DNA of 13,976 nt from contig DOKY01000018.1 of assembly GCA_003510135.1 (NCBI GenBank), forward strand, positions 1 to 13,976, written 5' to 3'. A program made the translations under genes and the position numbers. How positions within the stretch are numbered: position 1 is the first letter of the stretch; every line of letters begins with the position of its first letter. Positions 1 through 6,407 of this stretch are shown here, in pieces. The stretch comes from Pseudothermotoga sp. (lineage in GTDB: Bacteria; Thermotogota; Thermotogae; Thermotogales; DSM-5069). The notes beneath the pieces were generated by a model. That model ran no database searches. It was not told the DNA's origin and was given only the letters and a program-made list of their open reading frames with translations.

Positions 1-2
1 AA

Positions 3-917
3 AGCTTTTCAGAATTAATCGCTTCACTCAACAAACCATCAGAAGCTTACAAACTGATCACAGCCAACGCGCTGTGGGTGCAGACGAACTATCCTTTGCT
101 CGAAACTTTCCTCAGGGACATCGAGAGGTATTACAAAGCGCCTGTGAACACGGTCGATTTCGTGGCCGATCTGGACAACTCAATTCGAAAGGTCAACGAA
201 TGGATTGAAGAAAAGACTGCGGGAAAGATCAAGAACATGCTCACGAAAGACGACGTCGACAGTCTCACCAGATTGATCCTCACCAATGCGATTTACTTCA
301 AAGGTAGATGGAAAATACCGTTCGACGAGAAGTTGACGAAGAAGGACTTCTTTTACGTGAACGAAACTACAAAGGTCGAAGTGGACATGATGGAACTCAC
401 AGAGAAATTCGAATACTACGAAGATGACCAAGTTCAAGTTCTGAAACTTCCGTACGCAGAAAGCAGTCTTTCCATGGTCATCGTTCTGCCGAGAGCGGGT
501 GTAGAGTTGATTGAGCTGGAAAAGGATCTAACGAAAGAAAAGATCGAAGGATGGCTGAAGAATCTCAGTGAAACAAGGGTTCAGGTGTTTTTGCCAAGGT
601 TCAAGATTTTGGAACGTCTATCGATGAAGGAAACGCTCATGAAGATGGGCATGGTCGATGCGTTCACTGACAGGGCCGACTTTTCAAAGATCGATGGAAC
701 TCACATGTTGAAGATTCAGAACGTGATACACCAGGCCTTCGTGGAAGTCAACGAGGAAGGTACTGAAGCGGCAGCGGCGACGGCGGTGATCGTGGGTATC
801 AAGATGGCGATGCCAGTCATGCCGGTGATCTTCAGAGCCGATAGACCGTTCATGTTCTTGATTCAGGAAGAAACCAGCAACACCATACTCTTCATGGGCC
901 GACTGCAGAAGCCGTGA
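3..917 (+). CDS. Serpin (serine/cysteine protease inhibitor), 5'-truncated by window edge
   Basis: The protein is a serpin, a suicide inhibitor that traps a target protease by inserting its cleaved reactive loop into a beta sheet. The reading frame is open from base 3, and the visible 304 residues lack roughly the first 70-100 of a 370-410 residue serpin, so any signal peptide is out of view. The GTG at 78 falls inside the conserved helix reading ANALWVQ and is not the start. Recognisable family blocks are NAIYFKGRW (about bases 285-311), LPYAESSLSMVIVLP (447-491), VFLPRFKI, the hinge EEGTEAAAAT (753-782), and the C-terminal ADRPFMFLI and ILFMGR strands. The small, Ala-rich hinge is that of an inhibitory serpin. 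Counting 17 residues from the hinge Glu puts Lys (801-803) at P1, followed by Met-Ala-Met, but the loop is about four residues longer than in alpha-1-antitrypsin, so P1 is uncertain. The next gene lies 216 bp downstream and looks functionally unrelated. Confidence 0.95.
   Translation, partial: SFSELIASLNKPSEAYKLITANALWVQTNYPLLETFLRDIERYYKAPVNTVDFVADLDNSIRKVNEWIEEKTAGKIKNMLTKDDVDSLTRLILTNAIYFKGRWKIPFDEKLTKKDFFYVNETTKVEVDMMELTEKFEYYEDDQVQVLKLPYAESSLSMVIVLPRAGVELIELEKDLTKEKIEGWLKNLSETRVQVFLPRFKILERLSMKETLMKMGMVDAFTDRADFSKIDGTHMLKIQNVIHQAFVEVNEEGTEAAAATAVIVGIKMAMPVMPVIFRADRPFMFLIQEETSNTILFMGRLQKP
753..824 (+). other. Serpin hinge and reactive-centre loop coding segment
   Basis: The hinge codons (753-782) encode Glu-Glu-Gly-Thr-Glu, four alanines and Thr, matching the P17-P8 pattern required for loop insertion. 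The following exposed loop carries Ile-Lys-Met-Ala-Met-Pro. Lys as P1 would suggest a trypsin-like target, and Met an elastase or subtilisin-like one. The sequence alone cannot decide. Confidence 0.7.
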
Positions 918-1043
918 CAAGGTGAAAAATCTGTATCGATGTGATTGACGAAGAAAGACAGAGCAATCGAATGAAAAAATGAGTTTTGAGCAATTATTCA
1001 GGAGAAGCTTCCCAATCTTCCAGTTCTCCGTGCCGCACCGGAT

Positions 1044-1072
1044 TTGGCAGATGGTTTGACCTGTGGTATTTT
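1044..1072 (+). promoter_or_regulatory. Candidate sigma-70 promoter for the tctC operon
   Basis: TTGGCA (1044-1049) matches the -35 consensus at five of six bases. It is followed by a 17-bp spacer and TATTTT (1067-1072), four of six with the -10 consensus. Transcription would begin near 1079, about 55 bases before the tctC start and just ahead of the inverted repeat at 1083-1109. This was found by eye, and no competing promoter in the 918-1133 gap scored better. No clear terminator for the serpin gene was seen in this gap. Confidence 0.45.
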
Positions 1073-1082
1073 TGAAGCAAAA

Positions 1083-1109
1083 GCTTCCATTTCGTTTTCG
1101 GATGGAAGC
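1083..1109 (+). promoter_or_regulatory. Inverted repeat upstream of tctC (candidate operator or 5'-UTR hairpin)
   Basis: GCTTCCAT (1083-1090) and ATGGAAGC (1102-1109) are perfect 8-bp complementary arms around an 11-bp spacer. The element sits between the candidate promoter and the ribosome site of tctC, where a repressor would block transcription or an RNA hairpin could protect or occlude the message. AAGCTTCC also occurs at 1005-1012, so the left arm has an upstream direct copy. The RpiR-family gene at the end of the operon is the natural candidate binder, by inference only. Confidence 0.5.
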
Positions 1110-1118
1110 ATTTACTTC

Positions 1119-1127
1119 AAAGGAGGT
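1119..1127 (+). promoter_or_regulatory. Ribosome binding site fixing the tctC start
   Basis: AAAGGAGGT sits six bases before the ATG at 1134 and is nearly a full anti-Shine-Dalgarno match. It rules out the in-frame ATG at 1044, which has no such site and would place 30 non-hydrophobic residues before a clear signal peptide. Confidence 0.9.
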
Positions 1128-1133
1128 TTTCTT

Positions 1134-2069
1134 ATGAGAAGGTTGCTCGTGTTCGTTTCGTTGGTTCTTGCGACTCTACTTCTCGCAGCTTATCCAGACA
1201 AGCCCATCACCTTCATCATCCAAGCGGCTCCCGGTGGGGCTTCGGACATGGTTTCGAGAACCATCACAGCCATCGCACAAGAGATACTCAAGGTTCCCAT
1301 CAACTGCACCAACATCACAGGTGCTGCTGGTGCCATCGCGATGAAGAGACTTCAAACCAGCAAACCCGACGGTTACACCATGGGCTATGTGCCCGTCGAA
1401 CTCTCGATGGTTAAGGCGCTGGGTTACGCAGACTTTGGTCCGGAAGATTTCGATCTGCTCATGAGAATAATGGTTATACCAGCCGCCCTCACAGTGAGAG
1501 CCGATTCACCTTGGAAAACTGCTCAAGAATTCATCGAGTATGTGAAAACTCGACCTGGCACGGTGACTGTGGGTAACTCGGGACCAGGTTCCATCTGGCA
1601 CATCGCCGCGCTGAGTCTTGAAAAAGCTGCGGGTATAAAACTCGTCCATGTCCCATTCGATGGTGCTGCCCCCGCGGTTGCTGCCCTTTTGGGAGGACAC
1701 ATCACAGCTGTGACGGTCAGCCCCACGGAGGTCAAAGCGGGTGTAGAATCAGGTCAACTCAGAATCTTGGCCGTGATGAGCGACGAGAGAACCCCTCTGT
1801 TCCCTGACGTACCAACGATGAAGGAGCTCGGTTACGATGTCTCGATCGCGGCGTGGGGAGGCTTGGCATTGCCCAAAGGTGTCGATCCAGAAGTTTACAA
1901 GATACTCGCAGATGCGTTCAAAAAGGCTTACGACAGTGAAACCTTCCAAAAGTTCCTGCTCGACAGGGGCATGACACCAGCCTACCTCGATGGACAAAAG
2001 TTCAAAGAATTCGCCGTAGCTCAGTACAACATGTTCATGGAACTCATACCGAAGGCGCTCGGAAAATGA
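1134..2069 (+). CDS. tctC: Tripartite tricarboxylate transporter substrate-binding protein (TctC/Bug family)
   Basis: This is the periplasmic solute-binding component of a tripartite tricarboxylate transporter (TTT) system. It captures a carboxylate and delivers it to the TctA/TctB membrane pair. From the ATG at 1134 the protein has 311 residues, normal for the Bug family. Residues 1-19 form a signal peptide (Arg-Arg, then a Leu/Val-rich core ending Ala-Ala) with no lipobox Cys, so it should be soluble in the periplasm. Family marks are PGGASD (33-38), GAAGAIA (63-69) and PDGYT (78-82), the loops that clasp the ligand carboxylate. Bug proteins bind citrate, dicarboxylates, aromatic acids, amino acids or sugar acids, so the ligand cannot be named. 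The aldolase and kinase downstream suggest a sugar acid. It is first in the operon and is followed by a stem-loop that may raise its expression over tctB and tctA. Confidence 0.93.
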   Translation: MRRLLVFVSLVLATLLLAAYPDKPITFIIQAAPGGASDMVSRTITAIAQEILKVPINCTNITGAAGAIAMKRLQTSKPDGYTMGYVPVELSMVKALGYADFGPEDFDLLMRIMVIPAALTVRADSPWKTAQEFIEYVKTRPGTVTVGNSGPGSIWHIAALSLEKAAGIKLVHVPFDGAAPAVAALLGGHITAVTVSPTEVKAGVESGQLRILAVMSDERTPLFPDVPTMKELGYDVSIAAWGGLALPKGVDPEVYKILADAFKKAYDSETFQKFLLDRGMTPAYLDGQKFKEFAVAQYNMFMELIPKALGK

Positions 2070-2073
2070 ACAG

Positions 2074-2097
2074 AAGGCTGCCCCGATGGGCAGCCTT
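2074..2097 (+). terminator. Stem-loop between tctC and tctB (partial terminator or mRNA stabiliser)
   Basis: AAGGCTGCCC (2074-2083) and GGGCAGCCTT (2088-2097) form a perfect 10-bp GC-rich stem with the tetraloop CGAT, starting four bases after the tctC stop. Only a short broken T tract follows, so it is a poor intrinsic terminator. It is more likely to attenuate or to protect the upstream message from 3' exonucleases, favouring the binding protein. Confidence 0.7.
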
Positions 2098-2115
2098 TAA
2101 CTTCGAGGTGAGAGG

Positions 2116-2541
2116 ATGGGTGATTTGATTTTCTCGTTGGTTTCAATAGCGTACTCGATTTATCTGTTGGTTGAGTCTTCAAAGCTTCCAGCTGGTATAG
2201 CAACGATTCCAGGCCCGGGATTCTTCCCAAGGTTGATAGCTTCAGTGATTCTTGTTCTGGCCTGTTTGCTCTTGACTTTCAGTCTTCGGAGGTTCTTCAA
2301 GAAAACCACAACTCCCTTTCCCAAGGGAAGATGGGCTCAAGTCTCTCTGGTTCTGATCACGATCCTTTTGTACGTTCTGCTCTGGGGCAGATGTAATTTT
2401 TTGCTCAACACGTTCTTGATGTTGTTCTCGATCCACATCGTCACGGGATCGAAATGGTACATGGGTTTGATTGGCTCGGCGGTTTTGAGCATCGGTGTTT
2501 TTCTTCTGTTCGGCAATGTTTTTCACGTGCTTTTCTTCTGA
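2116..2541 (+). CDS. tctB: Tripartite tricarboxylate transporter small membrane protein TctB
   Basis: This is the small, poorly conserved membrane subunit of the TTT importer, pairing with TctA in the inner membrane. The 141 residues are almost wholly hydrophobic, with membrane segments at about 4-20, 41-60, 77-110 (probably two) and 116-138. The most conserved family feature is GPGFFPRL at 33-40, after the first helix. The ATG start follows GAGGTGA (2105-2111) at a four-base spacing. The stop is 12 bp before tctA, indicating translational coupling. The order C-B-A matches classical tct loci, which supports the call despite weak sequence conservation in this family. Confidence 0.88.
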   Translation: MGDLIFSLVSIAYSIYLLVESSKLPAGIATIPGPGFFPRLIASVILVLACLLLTFSLRRFFKKTTTPFPKGRWAQVSLVLITILLYVLLWGRCNFLLNTFLMLFSIHIVTGSKWYMGLIGSAVLSIGVFLLFGNVFHVLFF

Positions 2542-2553
2542 AGGGGTGATCGT

Positions 2554-4032
2554 GTGCAACAGTTCGTGCAGGGATTTTTACAGGCTATCGATCCACGGGC
2601 GATAATCTATCTGCTCGTGGGAACGTTCTCTGGCCTCATCATCGGAACTCTTCCGGGTTTGACGGCAACGATGGCGGTTGCTATAATCACCCCTCTAACT
2701 TTTTGGTTGTCACCCAACGAAGGACTCGCGATGCTCATCGGAGTGTGGAATTCCGCTATTTTCTCCGGTGGGATATCGGCCATCCTCATAAACACTCCAG
2801 GTACCCCCGCATCGATCGCGTCCACCTTCGATGGGTTCGCCTTGACGAAGAAAGGTATGGCTGGTCTCGCGCTCGGAATAAACGTCGTTTTCTCATGCGT
2901 CGGCGGAATATTGGGTATCGTTGCGCTGATCGCCGTTGGTTTTCCGCTCGCGAAGTTCGCGCTGTCCTTCGGACCCGCCGAGTACTTCACCCTCGCAATC
3001 TTTGGACTCTCAACGATGGTCGCTGTCTCCGGCAAGTCCATTTTGAAGGGAATGATAGCGGGATTTCTCGGATTCTCGATCGCCCTGATTGGACTCGATC
3101 CCATCTTCGGTTCGGAGAGGTTCACCTTTGGCAGGATGGAGCTTCTGGGTGGTATTTCTTTCATACCGGTCATGATAGGTCTGTTTGGAATCGGAGAAGT
3201 TCTGTCGCAAATTTTCACCAAGAGTCGGACCATGTCAGCAGACGCACGAATCACCACACAACTCAAAAGGGTGGTTCCGACCTTCAAAGAGGTGAAGGAT
3301 TTGACGCCCGTGGCATTGCTGTCGTCCCTCATAGGTATAGTCATAGGTGTCATACCAGGTGCGGGAGCAGACATCGCCGGCTTGGTGGCGTGGGATCAGA
3401 GTAGGAGAATAGCGAAGAGACCCGAGGAGTACGGCAAAGGTTCGTTAGAAGGTTTGGCCGCATCGACGACAGCGAACAACGCTTGCCTTGGCGGAGCCTT
3501 GACAACAATGATGGCACTCGGTCTGCCCGGAGACGCCGTCACTGCGATTCTGATAGGCGCTTTCATAATCTACGGTGTGCAACCTGGACCGATCATGTTC
3601 CGAGACCACGCCAATTTCGTCTACATGGTCATAACGCTGATGTTGCTCGCCAACGTTGTTTTCCTCGCCGTTGGGTTCTTCTTTTCGAAAATTCTCACGA
3701 AGTTTCTCTCTTTACCTCAAAGCTTCATTTGGGCAACGATAATCATCTTATCGCTCGTTGGAAGTTACGCTATAAACAACAGCGCATTTGACCTCATGAT
3801 CGTGTTTCTGTCAGGTGTGTTGGGATTCATTTTCAGATTGCTCGATGTGCCACTCGGTCCGATCGTTCTCGCGCTAATACTCGGTCCGATGGCAGAAGCC
3901 AACATGAGAAGAGCACTGATACTGAGTGGGGGCAGTTTCACCACTTTCTTCACCAGGCCGATCTCCTTGGTCTTGTTGATCCTCTCTGCGGTATCGTTGC
4001 TCACATCTGTGCTGAGGAAACGAAAATCATGA
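2554..4032 (+). CDS. tctA: Tripartite tricarboxylate transporter large permease TctA
   Basis: This is the main translocation subunit of the TTT importer, a secondary transporter normally driven by an ion gradient. It has 492 residues with about ten to twelve membrane segments, the usual length for the family. Conserved blocks are GTLPGLTATM (31-40), SGGISAILINTPGTPAS (71-87), the repeat-like GVIPGAGAD (266-274) and a polar re-entrant stretch from Glu300 to Asp328 containing ALGLPGD. The two PG-containing loops reflect the internal duplication known in TctA. Translation begins at GTG 2554 after AGGGGTGA. The tail ends in basic residues. The stop overlaps an ATG of the next frame at 4029, but the aldolase probably starts further on (see that entry). 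Confidence 0.95.
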   Translation: MQQFVQGFLQAIDPRAIIYLLVGTFSGLIIGTLPGLTATMAVAIITPLTFWLSPNEGLAMLIGVWNSAIFSGGISAILINTPGTPASIASTFDGFALTKKGMAGLALGINVVFSCVGGILGIVALIAVGFPLAKFALSFGPAEYFTLAIFGLSTMVAVSGKSILKGMIAGFLGFSIALIGLDPIFGSERFTFGRMELLGGISFIPVMIGLFGIGEVLSQIFTKSRTMSADARITTQLKRVVPTFKEVKDLTPVALLSSLIGIVIGVIPGAGADIAGLVAWDQSRRIAKRPEEYGKGSLEGLAASTTANNACLGGALTTMMALGLPGDAVTAILIGAFIIYGVQPGPIMFRDHANFVYMVITLMLLANVVFLAVGFFFSKILTKFLSLPQSFIWATIIILSLVGSYAINNSAFDLMIVFLSGVLGFIFRLLDVPLGPIVLALILGPMAEANMRRALILSGGSFTTFFTRPISLVLLILSAVSLLTSVLRKRKS

Positions 4033-4034
4033 AC

Positions 4035-4041
4035 GGAGGAG
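4035..4041 (+). promoter_or_regulatory. Ribosome binding site supporting a TTG start for the aldolase
   Basis: GGAGGAG lies five bases before the TTG at 4047. It is downstream of the ATG at 4029, so it cannot serve that codon. The TTG start gives the usual aldolase N-terminus, a short helix ahead of the first beta strand. Confidence 0.7.
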
Positions 4042-4046
4042 ATAAC

Positions 4047-4676
4047 TTGTTGGAGAGATTGCTCGATAGTAAAATCTTGATAGTCATCCGCGGCTTGGAC
4101 GTGAGAGAAGCGATGAACCTGTGTGAGATACTCTTGGAAAACGACCTTAGGTTCGTTGAGGTGAGCTTCTCCGAAGAGGACGCCGACAAAGTCCTGAAGG
4201 CGTTGAAAACACACTTTGGCGGCGAGCTCTTCCTCGGTGCAGGGACCGTGTTCGATGAAAGAAACTACCAAAGGGCGATCGCGGCGGGTGCTGATTACCT
4301 CTTGAGTCCAGGTTTGAGTTCAAGAGTGGCGGAGTTATCGAGAAAGGACCGTGTAGCGTACGTTCCGGGCGTTTTCACCTCCACCGATGTGCAGAACGCT
4401 CTGGAGTTGGGCCTCGATGTGCTCAAGTTGTATCCAGCCGACGTGAACCTGCTGCGATCCTATCGTGGACCTTTTCCGAAAGTGAAGTTCATCCCGTTCG
4501 GTGGTGTGACGGACGAAAACGTGACTCGATACTTCTCCAGTGGTGCAGCGGCCGTTGGCGTAGGTTCCTACATAGCAAACAAGAAGTTGCTACAAGAAAG
4601 AAACTTCAAAGAACTGGATGATCGAATAAAGAAGATCAAGAGTTTGATCGGTGGTTCGAGTGGATCTGAGTGTTGA
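4047..4676 (+). CDS. eda: KDPG/KHG-aldolase family class I aldolase
   Basis: This is a class I Schiff-base aldolase of the 2-keto-3-deoxy-6-phosphogluconate (KDPG) family, which splits a 2-keto-3-deoxy sugar acid (phosphate) into pyruvate and an aldehyde. From TTG 4047 it has 209 residues. Visible active-site residues are Arg15 in VIRG, Glu38 in FVEVSF (general acid/base) and Lys127 in LKLYP (Schiff base). GAGTV (64-68), SPGLSS (87-92) and GGV (152-154) line the barrel. The residue before GGV is Phe151, where KDPG aldolases such as the E. coli enzyme carry Thr. That site is tied to stereochemical preference between KDPG and its galactonate epimer, so the substrate may differ. The ATG at 4029 would add six residues but lacks a well-placed ribosome site. 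The gene is 14 bp after tctA and overlaps the kinase by 26 bp. The family call is firm and the substrate is open. Confidence 0.9.
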   Translation: MLERLLDSKILIVIRGLDVREAMNLCEILLENDLRFVEVSFSEEDADKVLKALKTHFGGELFLGAGTVFDERNYQRAIAAGADYLLSPGLSSRVAELSRKDRVAYVPGVFTSTDVQNALELGLDVLKLYPADVNLLRSYRGPFPKVKFIPFGGVTDENVTRYFSSGAAAVGVGSYIANKKLLQERNFKELDDRIKKIKSLIGGSSGSEC

Positions 4677-5550
4677 CATAGGGGGCACGAAAACTTTAGT
4701 TGCCGCATTCGATGAAGACAGTTTGGTTCCTCGTGAAGTGCTCCAGTTCCCCACAGAACCTCACAGAGGTTTTGAAGACTTTTTGCGCAGACTCACCGAA
4801 ACGGGCAAGAAGCTCTTGAGCGGTGAGCAACTCAGGATCTGGGCTATCTCCACCGCTGGAGCAGTCGACGATGATGGAAACGTGCTGTGGTCACCAAATT
4901 TGGGATGGAAAAACCTCGCGTTGAAGCAAGCCTTTAGCAGGTTCTTTGGTGATAAAGGCTTCGTGGAGAACGATTGTAACGCCGCCGCGTACGCTGAAGC
5001 TTGGGTGCGCGGATCTAAGAATTTGGCTTATGTGACGGTGAGCACGGGCATCGGTATGGGTTTGGTTCTGGAAGGAAAGGTTTATCGTGGCTCACACTAC
5101 GCCGCCGGAGAGATTGGTCACACTATCGCGGAAGAAGAAGGACCCGTTTGTAGCTGTGGTAGAAAAGGATGTCTTCAGGCCATTTCTTCTGGGAGAGGTT
5201 TAGAGAACCTGATTCAGTCACTCACGGGAGAAAGACTCAGATGTGAGGACATCTTCGAAAAAGCGAAAATGCGGTTTGAACCGTACTTCCAAGTTGTTTC
5301 CCACGGTGCGAAGGTCTTGGCGAGATTTTTGACGAACATCGTGGACACCTTGGACATAGAAGTTCTCGTGCTCGGTGGAGGGCTCATCAAGGATGAATTT
5401 TACAGAAGCGTGTTGGTAGAATACGTACAACGAAATTACTATATGACACCGGGTAAAAAGATTTCGGTGGAGTTGTCTCAGGTTCAACCGAACCCAGGAA
5501 CTGTCGGAGTGCTTTTGCTCTCTCGTCAACGCTTCGGAGGGATCGTATGA
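4651..5550 (+). CDS. ROK-family sugar kinase
   Basis: This is a cytoplasmic ATP-dependent kinase of the ROK family (usual substrates glucose, fructose, allose, N-acetylhexosamines). It has 299 residues, typical for the family. DIGGTK (9-14) is the ATP phosphate loop, Asp108 in FVENDCN the catalytic base, STGIGMG (131-137) the second phosphate loop, and EIGH (154-157) with CSCGRKGC (167-174) the zinc site (His157, Cys167, Cys169, Cys174). The family's sugar-contacting Glu after the last Cys-Leu is Gln176 here. There is no N-terminal helix-turn-helix, so this is an enzyme rather than a ROK repressor. GTG 4651 was kept as start, but GTG 4660 is equally possible. It sits between an aldolase and an RpiR regulator, overlapping both, which suggests it phosphorylates the imported acid before cleavage. 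A glucokinase is the alternative. Confidence 0.9.
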   Translation: MVRVDLSVDIGGTKTLVAAFDEDSLVPREVLQFPTEPHRGFEDFLRRLTETGKKLLSGEQLRIWAISTAGAVDDDGNVLWSPNLGWKNLALKQAFSRFFGDKGFVENDCNAAAYAEAWVRGSKNLAYVTVSTGIGMGLVLEGKVYRGSHYAAGEIGHTIAEEEGPVCSCGRKGCLQAISSGRGLENLIQSLTGERLRCEDIFEKAKMRFEPYFQVVSHGAKVLARFLTNIVDTLDIEVLVLGGGLIKDEFYRSVLVEYVQRNYYMTPGKKISVELSQVQPNPGTVGVLLLSRQRFGGIV

Positions 5551-6389
5551 ACAGTGAGTACAGAAAAAAGATTCAGAGAGTTTACTCAAGGCTCACACGG
5601 AGTCAAAGAAAAGTGGCGGAGTTCATCATCGACAATCCATCCAAGATCACATTGATGAGCGCAGATCAATTGGCCAAGGCTTCCGGTGTTGGTGAGGCAA
5701 CGGTCATAAGGTTTGCTCGCATTCTGGGTTACAAAGGATACTCCGATATGAAAGAAGAGTTCCAGCGTGCGTTGATCGACAATCTCACCTCTTCGAAGAA
5801 GGTCGAGGAGGGTTTGAAGAGCGTTTCTTCTGAAACTGTACTCGATGAACTTTTGAAAACTCATACAGCCGTTTTTCAGAACATGAACGTCGCGGAACTG
5901 ACAAAAAGTTTGAAGAACGCAGCCAAGATCATCTTCGAGGCGAACGACGTTTATGTTTTCGGTGAAGGAGCGGCACTGGTGCCAGCGATGGAACTTTCGT
6001 TCTGGTTGAACAGGTTCGGCAAAAAGACCTGGCTCTTCGGTACGACTGGTCGTTCGTTTTTCGAACACGTGGTGAACATAAGAAAAAACGACGTTTCGAT
6101 TGGATTCGCTTACCGAAAGATCAACTTCGAACTGAGGATACTGTTCTCTGAAACACGAAAAAGGGGCGGAAAGAATATATTGTTCACCGATCAGGCACTC
6201 AATCAACTGTGCGATCTGGCGGACGAGATAATCGTTACAGATCGTGGAGGCATTGGAAGCTACCGTTCGATGGCAATACCCGTCATCATGTCAGACGCGT
6301 TGCTCTTCGAGTTCGCGGCCATCAACGAAACAAGCCTTGAAAATCTCCGAAATCTCGAAAAAATTCGTAGAGAGTATGGCTATGAGTGA
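5547..6389 (+). CDS. RpiR-family transcriptional regulator (HTH + degenerate SIS domain)
   Basis: This is a DNA-binding regulator of the RpiR family, normally responsive to a phosphosugar. Residues 1-77 form the HTH_6 domain, with the helix-turn-helix around 36-64 (SADQLAKASGVGEATVIRFA). Residues 120-260 align with a SIS fold. The usual phosphate-binding Ser/Thr loops are missing: the first glycine loop reads GEGAAL (139-144) and the second reads FAYRKINFE (187-195), where SxSGxT is expected. The ligand may therefore lack a phosphate or bind differently. HexR, a family member, senses KDPG, so linkage to an aldolase of this family fits. The ATG overlaps the kinase stop by four bases (ATGA) and follows GGAGGGAT (5536-5543). 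As the last gene of the operon it probably controls its own unit, perhaps through the inverted repeat at 1083-1109. Its stop is only 18 bp from the convergent dppF end. Confidence 0.9.
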   Translation: MNSEYRKKIQRVYSRLTRSQRKVAEFIIDNPSKITLMSADQLAKASGVGEATVIRFARILGYKGYSDMKEEFQRALIDNLTSSKKVEEGLKSVSSETVLDELLKTHTAVFQNMNVAELTKSLKNAAKIIFEANDVYVFGEGAALVPAMELSFWLNRFGKKTWLFGTTGRSFFEHVVNIRKNDVSIGFAYRKINFELRILFSETRKRGGKNILFTDQALNQLCDLADEIIVTDRGGIGSYRSMAIPVIMSDALLFEFAAINETSLENLRNLEKIRREYGYE

Positions 6390-6407
6390 ACTTGCCTCAC
6401 GAACCCA

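Noticed and set aside
78..917. Serpin start at GTG 78
   Set aside because: The frame is open upstream to base 3 and the codon lies inside the conserved serpin helix motif. The real start is outside the window.
1001..1029. GGAGAA...TTCTCC inverted repeat as a serpin terminator
   Set aside because: It has only six pairs with a 17-base loop and no following T tract.
1044..1133. Longer tctC from ATG 1044
   Set aside because: It has no ribosome site and would put 30 polar residues before a clear signal peptide. A near-perfect site precedes ATG 1134.
2607..3404. Long open frames on both strands inside tctA (255 and 233 residues)
   Set aside because: They lie wholly within a strongly recognised TctA gene, have low-complexity or Arg-rich translations with no family resemblance, and have no ribosome sites.
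4029..4046. Aldolase start at ATG 4029 overlapping the tctA stop
   Set aside because: GGAGGAG at 4035-4041 lies downstream of this ATG and is spaced for TTG 4047. The ATG is still possible, through a weak GAGG at 4014.
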